Below the pieces are notes generated by a model. It was given only the letters and a program-made list of their open reading frames with translations. It did no database searches and had not been told where the DNA came from. From positions 62,001 through 126,000 of the forward strand of contig NZ_JAGQBU010000003.1 in NCBI RefSeq assembly GCF_024345795.1: a stretch of 64,000 nucleotides of DNA, read 5' to 3'. Made by a program: the position numbers and the translations under genes. This stretch comes from Synechococcus sp. J7-Johnson (GTDB lineage: Bacteria > Cyanobacteriota > Cyanobacteriia > PCC-6307 > Cyanobiaceae). Positions 1 to 9,360 of the stretch are shown here, in pieces (within the stretch, counting starts at the first letter, position 1; every line of letters begins with the position of its first letter).

Positions 1-43
1 GCGCAGCCCGATCACACTCCATGAATGGGGGTCGATGACTTGT

Positions 44-77
44 ATCCCCAAGGGTGACTGCATCCCTGGGGTGACTG
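44..77. repeat. Two-copy 17-base direct repeat in the apcD-distal spacer
   Basis: The stretch carries two near-identical units of the form ATCCC-(3-4 bases)-GGGTGACTG, at 44-60 and 62-77. Bases 1-153 otherwise hold no gene I can support. An operator with two half-sites on one DNA face is possible, because the spacing is 17 bases, but the neighbouring gene to the left is outside the window. Function unknown. Confidence 0.3.
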
Positions 78-153
78 GGTGCCCATCATCAAGAAGTCAG
101 CCCAAATCGACTGACTGACCTTGAGCTTTTTAGCCGGCCGTGGGAAAGCCCTT

Positions 154-197
154 GAAAAAAAGATGCTGCTGACCCCAGGCTCAGAGAGGGGTCTGCA
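154..197 (-). terminator. Possible terminator of apcD
   Basis: Read on the minus strand, GACCCC and GGGGTC flank the apcD stop codon and can form a 6-bp stem. About nine bases later there is a run of seven T. The gap between stem and T-run is long for an intrinsic terminator, so this is a weak call. Confidence 0.35.
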
Positions 198-675
198 TAC
201 CCTGGATCAGGTAGTCGAAGTAAGGGGAAGCGCTGGCGGCGTCATCGGTGCCGAGCAGGGCCAGGGAAGCTTCCTTCAGGGCTCGCATGCTCTCGACCAT
301 GCCGGCCATGGGCACACCGAGGCTGTTGTACATCTCACGAGCCCCGTTGAGGCCGATCTCCTGGATCTTCTCGGTGCTACCAGCCAGTACGCCGTAGGTG
401 ACCAGTCGCAGATACCAGCTGAAATCGCGCAGGCACTGGGCCCGCTGTTTCTGGCCGTAGGCATTGCCGCCCTGGGCCACGTACTCAGGCTTGCGGGAGA
501 AAAGGAGGCGCGCGGCCTCGTCGACGATCTTTTTCTCGTTCTCCGTCAAGGCCCTGGCCACGCGGATGCGCTGGGGACCTCCTGAGAGGTAATGCGCCAT
601 CGAGCGGAGCTCTCCGCCGCTGGGATACCGCAGCTGATCATCGGCTTGGAGGATCAGATCCCGAACGACGCTCAT
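181..675 (-). CDS. apcD: Allophycocyanin-B alpha subunit (phycobilisome terminal emitter)
   Basis: 164 aa, the usual size for a phycobilisome core subunit. ApcD is the red-shifted alpha-type allophycocyanin in the core that passes excitation energy to the photosystems. The whole chain reads as a phycobiliprotein: the motif [13 protein letters not shown] contains the bilin-attachment cysteine (Cys81), and the tail has [10 protein letters not shown]. The diagnostic features favour ApcD over ApcA: it starts [20 protein letters not shown] and carries [22 protein letters not shown], as AP-B alpha does. The start is taken at the ATG at 673-675; the frame stays open upstream to 759, but the extra residues do not resemble the family. 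No other phycobilisome gene is adjacent, which is normal for apcD. Confidence 0.93.
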   Translation of the reverse strand: MSVVRDLILQADDQLRYPSGGELRSMAHYLSGGPQRIRVARALTENEKKIVDEAARLLFSRKPEYVAQGGNAYGQKQRAQCLRDFSWYLRLVTYGVLAGSTEKIQEIGLNGAREMYNSLGVPMAGMVESMRALKEASLALLGTDDAASASPYFDYLIQGMQTPL

Positions 676-796
676 CGAGGACACCAGGCGCCAGATCACT
701 TTATCGATCCGGGAACCCCCTTGCAGGAGGACGTCTTCAGATGTAACGCCCCTTTGCATCTAGGGTTTGCTCAACGTCCAAAGCGCTCCGATCCCG

Positions 797-2197
797 ATGG
801 GACTTCCCTTGCCGGTCCCAGGAACGGAACTGGATCTGTGCATTTCCGGCCTCAACCATCACGGCCAGGGTGTGGCGCGCATCGCCTCCGATGAAGGGAC
901 GGCTCCCGACCTGGTGGTCTTCGTGCCCGATGCCTTACCGGGGGAGCGGGTGCGTGCCCGGGTGCACCACAAGGCCCAGCGCCATCTGGTGGCCCATCCT
1001 CTGGAGCGACACAACGATGCCCCCGAGCGGCGTCAGCCCCCCTGCATCCTTGCTTCCGACTGCGGCGGCTGCGGCGTGCAGCACCTCAGCGACCAGGCCC
1101 AGCTGGCCTGGAAGCAGGAACTGGTCCAGCAGGCCCTGCGCCGCATCGGCGGTCAGACGCTTGAGGTGGAGCCCATCCTGGCCTCAGCCACCCCCCTGGG
1201 GTATCGCAACCGCACCACGATCCCCCTGGAGCGCTGTCCCGATGGGCAACTGCGGGCGGGTTTCTACCGCAGCGGCACTCACCGGATCGTGAACATGAAC
1301 CGCTGCCCGGTGCTCGATCCCCGCATCGATTGCCTGATCGCTCCGCTCAAGCGCGATCTGGAGCAGAGCGACTGGCCTGTGGATGTGGATCTGACTGAGG
1401 GCGGCGGCCTTCGCCACCTGGCCCTGCGAGTCGGGCACCACAGCGGTGAAGTGCTGCTCACTCTGATCAGCAGCCACAGTGACCTGCCCGACCTGGCGGC
1501 CATGGCGGAAATCTGGATGGAGCGCTGGCCTGAGCTGGTGGGCGTCGGCCTCAACATCCAGCCCCTGCCCACCAACACTCTGATGGGACCGCGCACCCTG
1601 GAGATCGCCGGTCGTCCCTGGCTGAACGACAGCTTCGCGGGCCTCGAGCTCCGGATCGGTCCCGACACCTTCTTCCAGGTGCACACCGCCCAGGCCGAGC
1701 GCCTGGTGCCCCTGCTGATCGAGGCCCTCCTCCCGGCCCCTGGCCGCCGCCTCGTCGATGCCTACTGCGGCATCGGCACGTTCAGCCTGCCCCTGGCCGC
1801 CGCCGGTGCTCGGGTGCTGGGCCTGGAGCAGCACCCCTCCAGCGTGGAGCAGGCCCGGCTGAATGCCGGACTCAATGGGCTCAATGGTCTGACCCTCGAA
1901 GCCGCTGATGTGGCTCTGGCCCTGCCCGAAGCCCTGGAGGGAGCCCACGGGCTGCTGCTGGATCCGCCACGCAAGGGTTTGCCGGAGCGGGTCTGCGAAG
2001 CGATCCTGGCCGCACCGCCCGAGCGGGTGGCTTACCTGAGCTGCAACCCGGCCACCCTGGCGCGCGACCTGGCCAGGCTCACGGCCCCGGGAACGCTGCG
2101 TCTCCTGCGGGTTCAGCCGATCGACTTCTTTCCCCAGACCCAGCACGTGGAGGCCCTCGCCGTGCTGGAACGCACCTGGGAAACCCCCGCTGACTGA
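797..2197 (+). CDS. rlmD: 23S rRNA (uracil-5-)-methyltransferase, RlmD/RumA family
   Basis: About 466 aa. This family transfers a methyl group from SAM to C5 of a uracil in 23S rRNA. An N-terminal TRAM-like RNA-binding domain (ISGLNHHGQGVARI...) is followed by an iron-sulfur cluster site (Cys83, Cys89, Cys92, with a further Cys near NRCPVLD), a SAM-binding segment (DAYCGIGTFSLPLA), a LLLDPPRKG motif and the catalytic YLSCNPATLARD motif with Cys416. The frame extends to a TTG at 767, but the ATG at 797 is the more natural start. Family membership is sure; the exact uracil (U1939-like, or TrmA-like on tRNA) is not decidable from sequence alone. Confidence 0.9.
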   Translation: MGLPLPVPGTELDLCISGLNHHGQGVARIASDEGTAPDLVVFVPDALPGERVRARVHHKAQRHLVAHPLERHNDAPERRQPPCILASDCGGCGVQHLSDQAQLAWKQELVQQALRRIGGQTLEVEPILASATPLGYRNRTTIPLERCPDGQLRAGFYRSGTHRIVNMNRCPVLDPRIDCLIAPLKRDLEQSDWPVDVDLTEGGGLRHLALRVGHHSGEVLLTLISSHSDLPDLAAMAEIWMERWPELVGVGLNIQPLPTNTLMGPRTLEIAGRPWLNDSFAGLELRIGPDTFFQVHTAQAERLVPLLIEALLPAPGRRLVDAYCGIGTFSLPLAAAGARVLGLEQHPSSVEQARLNAGLNGLNGLTLEAADVALALPEALEGAHGLLLDPPRKGLPERVCEAILAAPPERVAYLSCNPATLARDLARLTAPGTLRLLRVQPIDFFPQTQHVEALAVLERTWETPAD

Positions 2198-2233
2198 GCC
2201 ATTGGGGTGCAGTGGTATGGACGGACCCCGGGC

Positions 2234-4720
2234 CTAGGAACGCCTGGCGGCTCCGAACTGCTTCTGAAGGGCGCCCAGGATCTTCGTGTGGGCCTGCTCC
2301 ACCTCCGACTCGGTGAGGGTGCGGCGGGCGTCGCGGTAGCGCAGGCGGAAAGCCTGGCTGGCGTTCCCTGCCTCCACCTGGCTGCCCTGGTAGCGATCGA
2401 TCAGCTCCGCTGATTCCAGCAGGGGTTTGCCCGCCTTGCGGATCGCGCCCAGCAGCTGGGCGGCGGTGACGCTGTCGGGCACCACCAAGGCCAGGTCGCG
2501 CTCGGAGGCCGGCACGGTGGCGAAGGAAGCGAAGGCAGGCTGCCAGCGGTTGCGCCGGGTGGCGGCGCTGAGCAGCGGTGTCAGGGCGAGCTGGAACAGA
2601 TGGGTGGCCTCCGGCAGATCAAGGGCCTCCGCCCGCTCAGGATGGAGTTGGCCGAACCAACCGGCCACCCGGCCCTCCACCAGCAGCTCGGCGGCCCGAC
2701 CGGGGTGGAGCAGGGGATGGTGGCTGGTGGCGCGGTCCTCGCAGGGAATCTTCAAGGCGGCCAGGGCCTGCTGCAGAACACCGCGGGCTTCGAAGTAGTC
2801 GGGGCTGCGCCCCTTGCCGGCGCTGCTCCAGAGTTCCGAGCGCCGCTCGCCGCAGAGCACCCCGGCCAGCTCGCTGCGCTCGATCAGGTTGCTCGGCTCG
2901 ATCTGGAAGACACGGCCGATCTCGAAGGCCCAGAAACCGGGCATCGAGGCCTGCAGGTTTCGGCGGGCCGCCAGCAACAATTCATCCAGAAGGCTGTCGC
3001 GCAGATGGCCGTAGTCGGTGAGCAGGGGATTGGTGAGCCCCAGCCGTGGCGAATGCTCAACCAAACCCTGGGCAGGCACCAGCGAAAAGGCACAGGTTTC
3101 CTGCAGCCCGGCGTGACAGAGCGCTTGCCTCAGCCACCGCTCCGCCTGCTGGCCGGCCTCGAGTCCGCCAGGTTCGATCGGGTCGGGCAGGTGGCTGGCG
3201 AAGTGGTCGTAGCCCACGAGCCTGGCCACCTCTTCGATCAGATCCACCTCCCTGGTGAGGTCCATCGATCGTGACGGGGGCACCGTCACCAGCCAGCCCT
3301 CTTCATCGGCCTGCAGGTTGCAGCCCAGGGCGGTGAGGGTCTGCTCGATGCGGCCGTCGGCCAGATCTTCTTCCTGGCCGTCGACCAGCACCGGACCGAG
3401 CAGGTTGTGCAGGGCATCGCGGCGCAGGCGCAGGGGATCGGCCGGCTGATGGGGGCGCTGGTGCAGCCAGCGGCCCTGCACCCGGGCGCCCGCCAGGTTC
3501 TGGAGCAGCTGCACGGCCCGGTCGGCGGCCAACAGGGTGACTTCGACCGGGAGTCCTTTCTCGAAGCGGGCGCTGGCGTCGGTGCGCAGGCCCACGCTGC
3601 GGGCACTGCGGCGGACGGCCTCGGCGCTGAACATCGCGGCTTCCAGCCACAGGGTCTCGGTGTCTGATTGCACCGCCGATCCGGCGCCGCCGATCACCCC
3701 GGCCAGGGCGATCGGCTGGTTGGCGTAGGTCACCACCAGCGCTTCGGGGCTGAGCTGGTGGCTGGAGCCATCAAGGGCATCAAAGGCCTCAGCTGCATGG
3801 GCGCAGCGCAGCCCGAGATCCGCCGGATCGGCCACCAAATCAGCTGCTGCATCGGCCGGACGCCCCCCCAGCACCGCCAGCCGGCCCTGATCGAAGGCAT
3901 GCAGGGGCTGACCTGTTTCCAGCATCACCAGGTTGGTGATGTCGACCACGTTGTTGATCGGCCGCAGGCCGGCCCGCTCCAGGCGACGTTGTAGCCAGGC
4001 GGGGGAGGGCTCCACACGCACTCCTGTGAGGGCCGTGAGGCTGAACAGGCCGCCAGTTTCGATCGCCGCCGCGCTGGCCGGCTCCACCGGCAGCGGCTCA
4101 GCGGCGATCACCGGCGCGGCGGGGGGCAGGCTGAGCTGGCCGCCGGTGAGGGCGGCCACTTCACGGGCGATGCCCAGCATCGAGAGCCCATCGGGGCGGT
4201 TGGCTGTGATCGCCAGCTCCAGCACCTGGTCGTCGAGGCCGAGGGCCGCCGCCACCGGGGTTCCCAGCGGGGGCACTGCCTCCAGCAGCTCATCGAGCAC
4301 GGCGATGCCATCGGAGCTGTCGGCCAGACCCAGTTCCTTGAGGGAGCAGATCATTCCAGTGCTGGCAACGCCCCGAAGTTCGCTGGCCTGGATGGTCAGA
4401 TCCACGGCACTGAGATGGGCCCCCACCAGGGCCACGGGCACATGGATTCCGGTGCGCACGTTGGCGGCCCCGCAGACCACCTGGAGCAGCGGTTCGTCCG
4501 AGCCCGGAGGGCTCACCCGCAGCTGACAGACGCTCAGCCGGTCGGCATCGGGGTGGGGCTGCCTGTCCTCCACATAGCCGACCACCACTCCTTCAGCCTG
4601 ACTGGCGAGGTCGTCGATCGCCTCCACCTCGAAGCCGGCGATCGAGAGGCGCTCGGCGAGCTCCTGAACCGGTCCATCACAGGAGACAAGTTCCCGCAAC
4701 CACTGGAGCGAGACCCGCAT
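2234..4720 (-). CDS. pheT: Phenylalanyl-tRNA synthetase beta subunit
   Basis: 828 aa, normal length for bacterial PheT. It forms the alpha2-beta2 enzyme that charges tRNA-Phe; the alpha subunit (pheS) is not in this window, as is common in cyanobacteria. The N-terminus ([12 protein letters not shown]) leads into a tRNA-binding EMAP-like domain ([20 protein letters not shown]). The B3/B4 editing domain ([25 protein letters not shown]) follows, then B5, and a C-terminal ferredoxin-like anticodon domain ([17 protein letters not shown]). It is transcribed divergently from rpmG. A palindromic GATCCTAAGGATC at 4744-4756 lies between them. Confidence 0.97.
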   Translation of the reverse strand: MRVSLQWLRELVSCDGPVQELAERLSIAGFEVEAIDDLASQAEGVVVGYVEDRQPHPDADRLSVCQLRVSPPGSDEPLLQVVCGAANVRTGIHVPVALVGAHLSAVDLTIQASELRGVASTGMICSLKELGLADSSDGIAVLDELLEAVPPLGTPVAAALGLDDQVLELAITANRPDGLSMLGIAREVAALTGGQLSLPPAAPVIAAEPLPVEPASAAAIETGGLFSLTALTGVRVEPSPAWLQRRLERAGLRPINNVVDITNLVMLETGQPLHAFDQGRLAVLGGRPADAAADLVADPADLGLRCAHAAEAFDALDGSSHQLSPEALVVTYANQPIALAGVIGGAGSAVQSDTETLWLEAAMFSAEAVRRSARSVGLRTDASARFEKGLPVEVTLLAADRAVQLLQNLAGARVQGRWLHQRPHQPADPLRLRRDALHNLLGPVLVDGQEEDLADGRIEQTLTALGCNLQADEEGWLVTVPPSRSMDLTREVDLIEEVARLVGYDHFASHLPDPIEPGGLEAGQQAERWLRQALCHAGLQETCAFSLVPAQGLVEHSPRLGLTNPLLTDYGHLRDSLLDELLLAARRNLQASMPGFWAFEIGRVFQIEPSNLIERSELAGVLCGERRSELWSSAGKGRSPDYFEARGVLQQALAALKIPCEDRATSHHPLLHPGRAAELLVEGRVAGWFGQLHPERAEALDLPEATHLFQLALTPLLSAATRRNRWQPAFASFATVPASERDLALVVPDSVTAAQLLGAIRKAGKPLLESAELIDRYQGSQVEAGNASQAFRLRYRDARRTLTESEVEQAHTKILGALQKQFGAARRS

Positions 4721-4743
4721 TCGCCTGCATCAATCAAGGACCA

Positions 4744-4756
4744 GATCCTAAGGATC
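4744..4756. promoter_or_regulatory. Palindromic bidirectional -10 candidate between pheT and rpmG
   Basis: GATCCTAAGGATC is a 13-base palindrome in the 110-base divergent spacer. Read leftward it gives TAGGATC 23 bases before the pheT start, the same hexamer seen ahead of metG and thrS. Read rightward it gives TAAGGATC about 75 bases before rpmG. A second rightward -10-like hexamer, TAAGGT, lies at 4779-4784. No clear -35 is visible. Confidence 0.35.
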
Positions 4757-4830
4757 GGAATGCCGGAGCCCGGCGGGGTAAGGTGTCGGATTGTCATTAC
4801 GCCTCGCATCAAGCGGCGCACGTCCTTCCT

Positions 4831-5025
4831 ATGGCCAAGAACAAGGGCGTCCGGATCGTGATCACTCTCGAGTGCACCGAATGCCGGTCCAATCCCGCCA
4901 AGCGCTCTCCTGGGGTGTCCCGTTACACCTCCCAGAAGAATCGCCGCAACACCACTGAACGGCTGGAGCTGAAGAAATTCTGCCCTCACTGCAACAAGAG
5001 CACGGTCCACAAAGAGATCAAGTGA
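4831..5025 (+). CDS. rpmG: 50S ribosomal protein L33
   Basis: 64 aa. Large-subunit ribosomal protein L33 begins [20 protein letters not shown] and ends with [14 protein letters not shown]. Two CxxC pairs (CTEC and CPHC) form the zinc ribbon, so this is the zinc-containing C+ type. The ATG at 4831 is chosen because the longer frame upstream does not resemble L33. It sits 74 bases before rpsR; the rpmG-rpsR pairing is conserved in cyanobacteria and plastids and is probably one transcript. Confidence 0.97.
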   Translation: MAKNKGVRIVITLECTECRSNPAKRSPGVSRYTSQKNRRNTTERLELKKFCPHCNKSTVHKEIK

Positions 5026-5099
5026 GGTCACCGGGTCATAGCCCTCGGCACTGACCCCAGCAGCTCGTCCTTCCGTTCCCCGTCCGTTTCCGCCAACCC

Positions 5100-5321
5100 A
5101 TGTCCAGTTCCTTTTTCAAGAAGCGCCTTTCACCGATCAAGCCCGGTGATCCGATCGACTACAAGGACGTCGATCTGCTCAAGAAGTTCATCACCGAGCG
5201 CGGCAAGATCCTTCCCCGTCGCCTTTCCGGTCTCACTGCCAAGCAGCAGCGCGATCTCACCAATTCCGTCAAGCGGGCCAGGATTGTGGCGCTGCTCCCC
5301 TTCGTGAATCCCGAAGGCTGA
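5100..5321 (+). CDS. rpsR: 30S ribosomal protein S18
   Basis: 73 aa, standard S18 length for cyanobacteria. The chain contains the family core [32 protein letters not shown] followed by a basic tail ending [15 protein letters not shown]18 binds 16S rRNA with S6 in the platform of the small subunit. It follows rpmG and precedes an RNase II/R gene by 34 bases, so all three may be cotranscribed. Confidence 0.97.
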   Translation: MSSSFFKKRLSPIKPGDPIDYKDVDLLKKFITERGKILPRRLSGLTAKQQRDLTNSVKRARIVALLPFVNPEG

Positions 5322-5355
5322 GCGGCCCTTCCCCTGCCCTTGCGGAGCACGGAGT

Positions 5356-7380
5356 TTGCAACCGGGTGATCTGGTCGGTCTGATCGGCTCGAAGGGACCT
5401 GAACTGGCCCTGATCGAGGCCATAACTGGCAGCCGTGCCCGCCTCAGGGCCGGCTGGGACGCGAAGTCCCAGACCATCCCGATGCGGCAGATCGATCTGC
5501 TGGCTGCCTTGCCAGGGGTCCACGAGCCGCCGACACGGCTGGATCAGCCGCCCTGGCAGCTGGTGCCCGCCGCCTTGGCGGCTGCATCACCGGGCCGCCG
5601 TGATCTCGGCGCGGCCTGGCTTTTGCTTGTCGAGGCACCCCCTGCGGAGGGGATCGGCCTTGACGAATTCACTGAGCTGGTGGCAGGCGCTGACAGTCCA
5701 GCTGTGCGGGCCGCCTGCTGGTGCTGGTTGCAGCAGGGCGAGCAGCACCTGTTCCGCTGGCGTCAGGGCAGGGTGCACCCCCGTTCGCTGCACGATCTGC
5801 GCCAGCTTCGCCACGATCGGCGCCTTCAGGTTCTGGAGGAGCGGCGCCTGCAGCAGTGGCACGACCTGCTGCGCCAGCGCACCCCCCTTAATCCTGCTGA
5901 GCTCGATCCCGCCCAGACCAGGCAGCTGCAGCAGTTGCTTGCCTTCGCCGGCGGCGAGATCGAGGAGCTGCCCGATCCGGAGCTGCGCCGCGCTCTCCAG
6001 GCGGCCCAATGCGCCATCGAACCCGGTTCGGTGCGCCGCCTGCTGGTTGACCTGGGCCAGTGGCAGCCCCATGCCCTGCCCTCCCTGCGCAGCAGCGTCT
6101 GGGAGCAGGGGTTTGATTCGGCCCTGCTGGAGGACGCCGAGAGGCTGCTGGCCCAGGCCGAGCTGGAGCAGCCCGGAGATGAGAGCCGCCGGGATCTCAC
6201 CGCCCTGCGGAGCTACACCATCGATGACGCCGATACCGAGGAGATCGATGACGCCGTTGCGCTGGAGTCGCTGGCTGGCGGCGGCTGGCGAATGTGGGTT
6301 CACATCGCCGATCCGGGGCGGCTGGTGGCGAGCGGCTCCCCTCTCGATCTGGAGGCCCGTCGTCGGGCCTCCAGCCTCTATCTGGCTTCCGGGGTGGTGC
6401 CGATGTTCCCCTTGCCCCTGGCGGTGGGTCCCTTCAGCCTGCGCCAGGGGCAGCGCTGCGCCGCCTGGAGCTGTGCGATGGAGCTGGCAGAAGACGGCAG
6501 CGTGGCCCGCCATGAGCTGGTTCGCAGCTGGATTCGTCCCACCTACCGCCTCACCTACAACGATGGCGATGCCCTGATCGATCTGGCCCCGCCCGAGGAA
6601 CCCGACCTGGCCCAGCTGCAGCGCCTGCTCGAGCGCCGCCGCCGCTGGCGTGAGGCCCAGGGGGCTCTCTCGATGGAGCAGAGCGAAGGACGGATCCGCT
6701 GCACGGGTGACGACGCCGAACTGGAGATCACCGATCCCTCGCCGGCGCGGGCCCTGGTGGCCGAAGCGATGATCCTCACGGGTTCGGTGGTGGCTTCTCA
6801 TGCCGCCGAGCTGGGCCTGGCCATGCCGTTCCGTGGCCAACCGGTGAGTGAGTTGCCGCCCGAGAGTGAACTCCAGGCCCTTCCGGATGGACCCGTCCGC
6901 CACGCGGCCCTGCGCCGCTGCCTCAGCCGCGGCAGTACCAGCGCAGCGGTCAGCCCCCATTTCAGCCTGGGGCTGCCGGCCTATGTGCAGGTCACCTCGC
7001 CGATTCGTCGCTACGCCGATCTGGTGGCCCAGCGGCAGCTGGCCGCCAGATCGGCCGGTCAGGAGCCCCTTGAGGCAACCCAGATGGAGGAGCTGCTGAA
7101 GGAGCTCGATCCGGTGATTCGCGAAGGGATCCAGATCAGTCGAGAGGACCAGCGCCACTGGCAGCAGGTCTGGTTCGAGCAGCACCGGAGTGAGCGCTGG
7201 CAGGCGATCTTCCTGCGCTGGTTGCGGCCCCAGGATCGCCTGGCCCTGGTGCACCTGGAGGCCCTGGCGATGGATCAGCCCGTGCGGGCTCCGGAGTCGT
7301 GTCAGCCAGGGGATGCGCTCACGGTTCAAGTCCAGCAGGTGGATTCCCTCTCCGATCTGCTGCGGCTGGAGGCCCGTTAG
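5356..7380 (+). CDS. rnb: RNase II/R-family 3'-5' exoribonuclease (RNB domain)
   Basis: 674 aa. It degrades RNA from the 3' end. The RNB catalytic domain is recognised by RSYTIDDADTEEIDDAVALE (metal-binding aspartates), MWVHIADPGRLV, and YVQVTSPIRRYADLVAQRQL. The C-terminus looks like a reduced S1-type RNA-binding segment. At this length it is nearer RNase II than the longer RNase R. The start is a TTG at 5356 with GGAG almost touching it; no better upstream codon exists because rpsR ends at 5321, and the first ATG inside the frame would cut conserved sequence. The stop (TAG) overlaps the convergent FAD oxidoreductase stop by four bases (TTAG). Confidence 0.9.
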   Translation: MQPGDLVGLIGSKGPELALIEAITGSRARLRAGWDAKSQTIPMRQIDLLAALPGVHEPPTRLDQPPWQLVPAALAAASPGRRDLGAAWLLLVEAPPAEGIGLDEFTELVAGADSPAVRAACWCWLQQGEQHLFRWRQGRVHPRSLHDLRQLRHDRRLQVLEERRLQQWHDLLRQRTPLNPAELDPAQTRQLQQLLAFAGGEIEELPDPELRRALQAAQCAIEPGSVRRLLVDLGQWQPHALPSLRSSVWEQGFDSALLEDAERLLAQAELEQPGDESRRDLTALRSYTIDDADTEEIDDAVALESLAGGGWRMWVHIADPGRLVASGSPLDLEARRRASSLYLASGVVPMFPLPLAVGPFSLRQGQRCAAWSCAMELAEDGSVARHELVRSWIRPTYRLTYNDGDALIDLAPPEEPDLAQLQRLLERRRRWREAQGALSMEQSEGRIRCTGDDAELEITDPSPARALVAEAMILTGSVVASHAAELGLAMPFRGQPVSELPPESELQALPDGPVRHAALRRCLSRGSTSAAVSPHFSLGLPAYVQVTSPIRRYADLVAQRQLAARSAGQEPLEATQMEELLKELDPVIREGIQISREDQRHWQQVWFEQHRSERWQAIFLRWLRPQDRLALVHLEALAMDQPVRAPESCQPGDALTVQVQQVDSLSDLLRLEAR

Positions 7381-9215
7381 GGCGGCGCCGATCCTGCCTC
7401 CAGCCGCGATACCCGCAGCCAGGGCCCCCAGGGATTGGCCACACCGATCAGGCGCACCGGCCGGGGAGCTTCCTGCCGATGCAGCCAATGGTGCAGACCC
7501 GGCTCCAGGGTGATCAGCGGCCAGGGGCGACCATCGCCCATGAGGGTGTAGCCCCCGGCTCCATCAGGCACCAGGGTGCCGGCGAAGACTTGTTCATGGG
7601 GTTCGCCCGGCGCCTGGAAGGGGCTGGGCGGTTGGCTGCCTGCCAGGTTTCCCCGTGGCTGCAGCTGCCCGGGTTCCTGCAGAGCGCGACGCTGGCGCCC
7701 CTTCCAGTCGGGATGGTGCCAGGGGGTGTCCCAGAGGGGCATGGGCCCGGCCGGGGCCACCGGGTCGCTGATCAGTGCCTCCTGCAGAAGCCGCACGTCG
7801 AGGGCGGCTGCCGCCGTGCCGGAGGCGACGCAGAGGGCCGCCGCCGCCCCGGCGGCCTGGCCGATGTTGAGGATCAGCGGCTGCAGCCGGGTGGCGCCGT
7901 TGGCCATGTGACTGCAGCTGATGGCCTTGTCGGCCGCCAGCAGGTTGTCGAGATCGGCGCTCACCAGCGCCCCGTAGGGAACCATGAACGGAGTGCCGCT
8001 CCAGCGGCCACCCCAGCGGCAGCTCTTGGCGGCCAGGGGCCAATCTTCGCCGGGGTAGTGGTGATCGTTGGCGTAGTTGCCCACCGCAATGGCGCTGCAG
8101 CGGCCATCTCCATCGACAGGGATCGGCCCGATCCAGGCCCCGTCGTCGTCGGAGCTGCCCTTGGCGCCGGCCGGGATCAGGGGCAACAGATCCTGCTCCA
8201 GCACCAGGCTGTGGCCCACCATTCGCCGCCCTTCCCGCCAGTAGGGCATCAGGGCAAGGGCTGAGGGGCCTGCCAGCTCTGAGCCGGCCCCGGCGGCCTT
8301 GGGGAACACACGGGCCGGCTGCAACCAACCGCCGGAGGCCTCCCGCAGGGCGCCCAGAAACTCCAGGCTGTGCTGCTGCATGGCTTGCTCCAGTTCCGCC
8401 TGGTCGCTGGGATCGGCGCTGAAAGCCCGCTCCAGGCCGTCGTGCCAGTCGTTGCCATGCAGCGGCCAGTTGAGCATCACCAAGCCCCCAGGCAGGCGGC
8501 CGTAACTGAGGGTGCGCTCCAGGCCGAATGTCTGGGTGGCCCGCTCGAACGGGGGAGCTGGGGTGCCAACTGCAGGGCAGGGCCCATCCGACTCCTGCGC
8601 CAGCACCACCCAGGTGGGGGACTGCACCGGCTGGCGCTGGAAAAAGGGATCTTCCTCCAATCGCTCCTGGCTGGGGGCGCTGGGTTCATTCCAGTCGTCG
8701 CTGGCCTCCCAGCCCATGCGAAAGCGTGCCTCCGCCAGTGGCAGCAGATCTCCGCGATCGCTGCCGTCGATGGCGAGCTGCAGGGCCAGCCGCACCAGCT
8801 CACCCCGGTGCTCCAGAACCAGGGCCGTGAGCCGGGGGCCGGAGCGCTCCAGCTGCTGCAGCCGGCAGCCGCTCCACCAGCGCAGCCGGGGCTCGGCGTC
8901 CACCCAGCCACGCAGCACCCGCTCGGCGCTGGCGGGCCGCCAGCCGAAACAGCTCACCCAGTTCTGGTCGAGGCCTTCGGTCTCCTCCCGCTGCAGGGCT
9001 CGCAGCAGCGCTCCCCAGAGCCCGCTCTGCCAGGGGCTGAGTTCGTTCCCATCCGGAGCGCAGACCCCCGCCGCACTCACCATGCCCCCCAGCCAGGGTC
9101 CTGGCGTCAGCAGGAGGGTGTCGGCGCCGCCCCTGGCGGCCTGGAGAGCAGCGGCCACCCCGCCGCTGCCGCCACCCCAGACCACCACGGCCGCCTGATC
9201 GTCTCGTGTTCGCAT
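7377..9215 (-). CDS. FAD-dependent oxidoreductase (PF12831-like)
   Basis: About 612 aa. The N-terminus has a Rossmann FAD-binding fold with VVVWGGGSGGVAAALQAARG (residues about 8-27) and then LLLTPGPWLGGMVSAAGVC, typical of the FAD_oxidored family found beside sugar or secreted-enzyme genes in other bacteria. A second dinucleotide-type stretch (LALQLAIDGSDRGDLL) matches the redox-active segment. A C-terminal part is family-specific. Substrate is unknown. The ATG at 9213-9215 is chosen; the frame extends upstream to 9296 without family-like sequence. It is convergent with the RNase gene and divergent from metG. Confidence 0.8.
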   Translation of the reverse strand: MRTRDDQAAVVVWGGGSGGVAAALQAARGGADTLLLTPGPWLGGMVSAAGVCAPDGNELSPWQSGLWGALLRALQREETEGLDQNWVSCFGWRPASAERVLRGWVDAEPRLRWWSGCRLQQLERSGPRLTALVLEHRGELVRLALQLAIDGSDRGDLLPLAEARFRMGWEASDDWNEPSAPSQERLEEDPFFQRQPVQSPTWVVLAQESDGPCPAVGTPAPPFERATQTFGLERTLSYGRLPGGLVMLNWPLHGNDWHDGLERAFSADPSDQAELEQAMQQHSLEFLGALREASGGWLQPARVFPKAAGAGSELAGPSALALMPYWREGRRMVGHSLVLEQDLLPLIPAGAKGSSDDDGAWIGPIPVDGDGRCSAIAVGNYANDHHYPGEDWPLAAKSCRWGGRWSGTPFMVPYGALVSADLDNLLAADKAISCSHMANGATRLQPLILNIGQAAGAAAALCVASGTAAAALDVRLLQEALISDPVAPAGPMPLWDTPWHHPDWKGRQRRALQEPGQLQPRGNLAGSQPPSPFQAPGEPHEQVFAGTLVPDGAGGYTLMGDGRPWPLITLEPGLHHWLHRQEAPRPVRLIGVANPWGPWLRVSRLEAGSAPP

Positions 9216-9300
9216 CGGGGTGGTGGCGTACTCCACGACCCCGATTGTGCCGATGCATGGGTTGCCCCTCCACTGGAGAGAGCCCTGGAGTGGCACTCGG

Positions 9301-9306
9301 TAGGAT
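9301..9306 (+). promoter_or_regulatory. Candidate -10 element of metG
   Basis: TAGGAT lies 54 bases before the metG start in the 145-base divergent spacer. The same TAGGATC string precedes thrS and (on the minus strand) pheT. No convincing -35 is visible. Confidence 0.4.
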
Positions 9307-9360
9307 CCGGCCCCGGCGCAGGGTCGCTCTGGCGGCGCAGCGGGCCCTTCACCACCGCCG

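Noticed and set aside
1-24. Short open stretch ending in TGA at the left edge
   Set aside because: Seven codons in a frame without context; it could be a gene end but nothing supports it.
5587-7488. 633-codon leftward open frame opposite the RNase gene
   Set aside because: Antisense shadow of RNB-domain coding sequence; the product has no domain.
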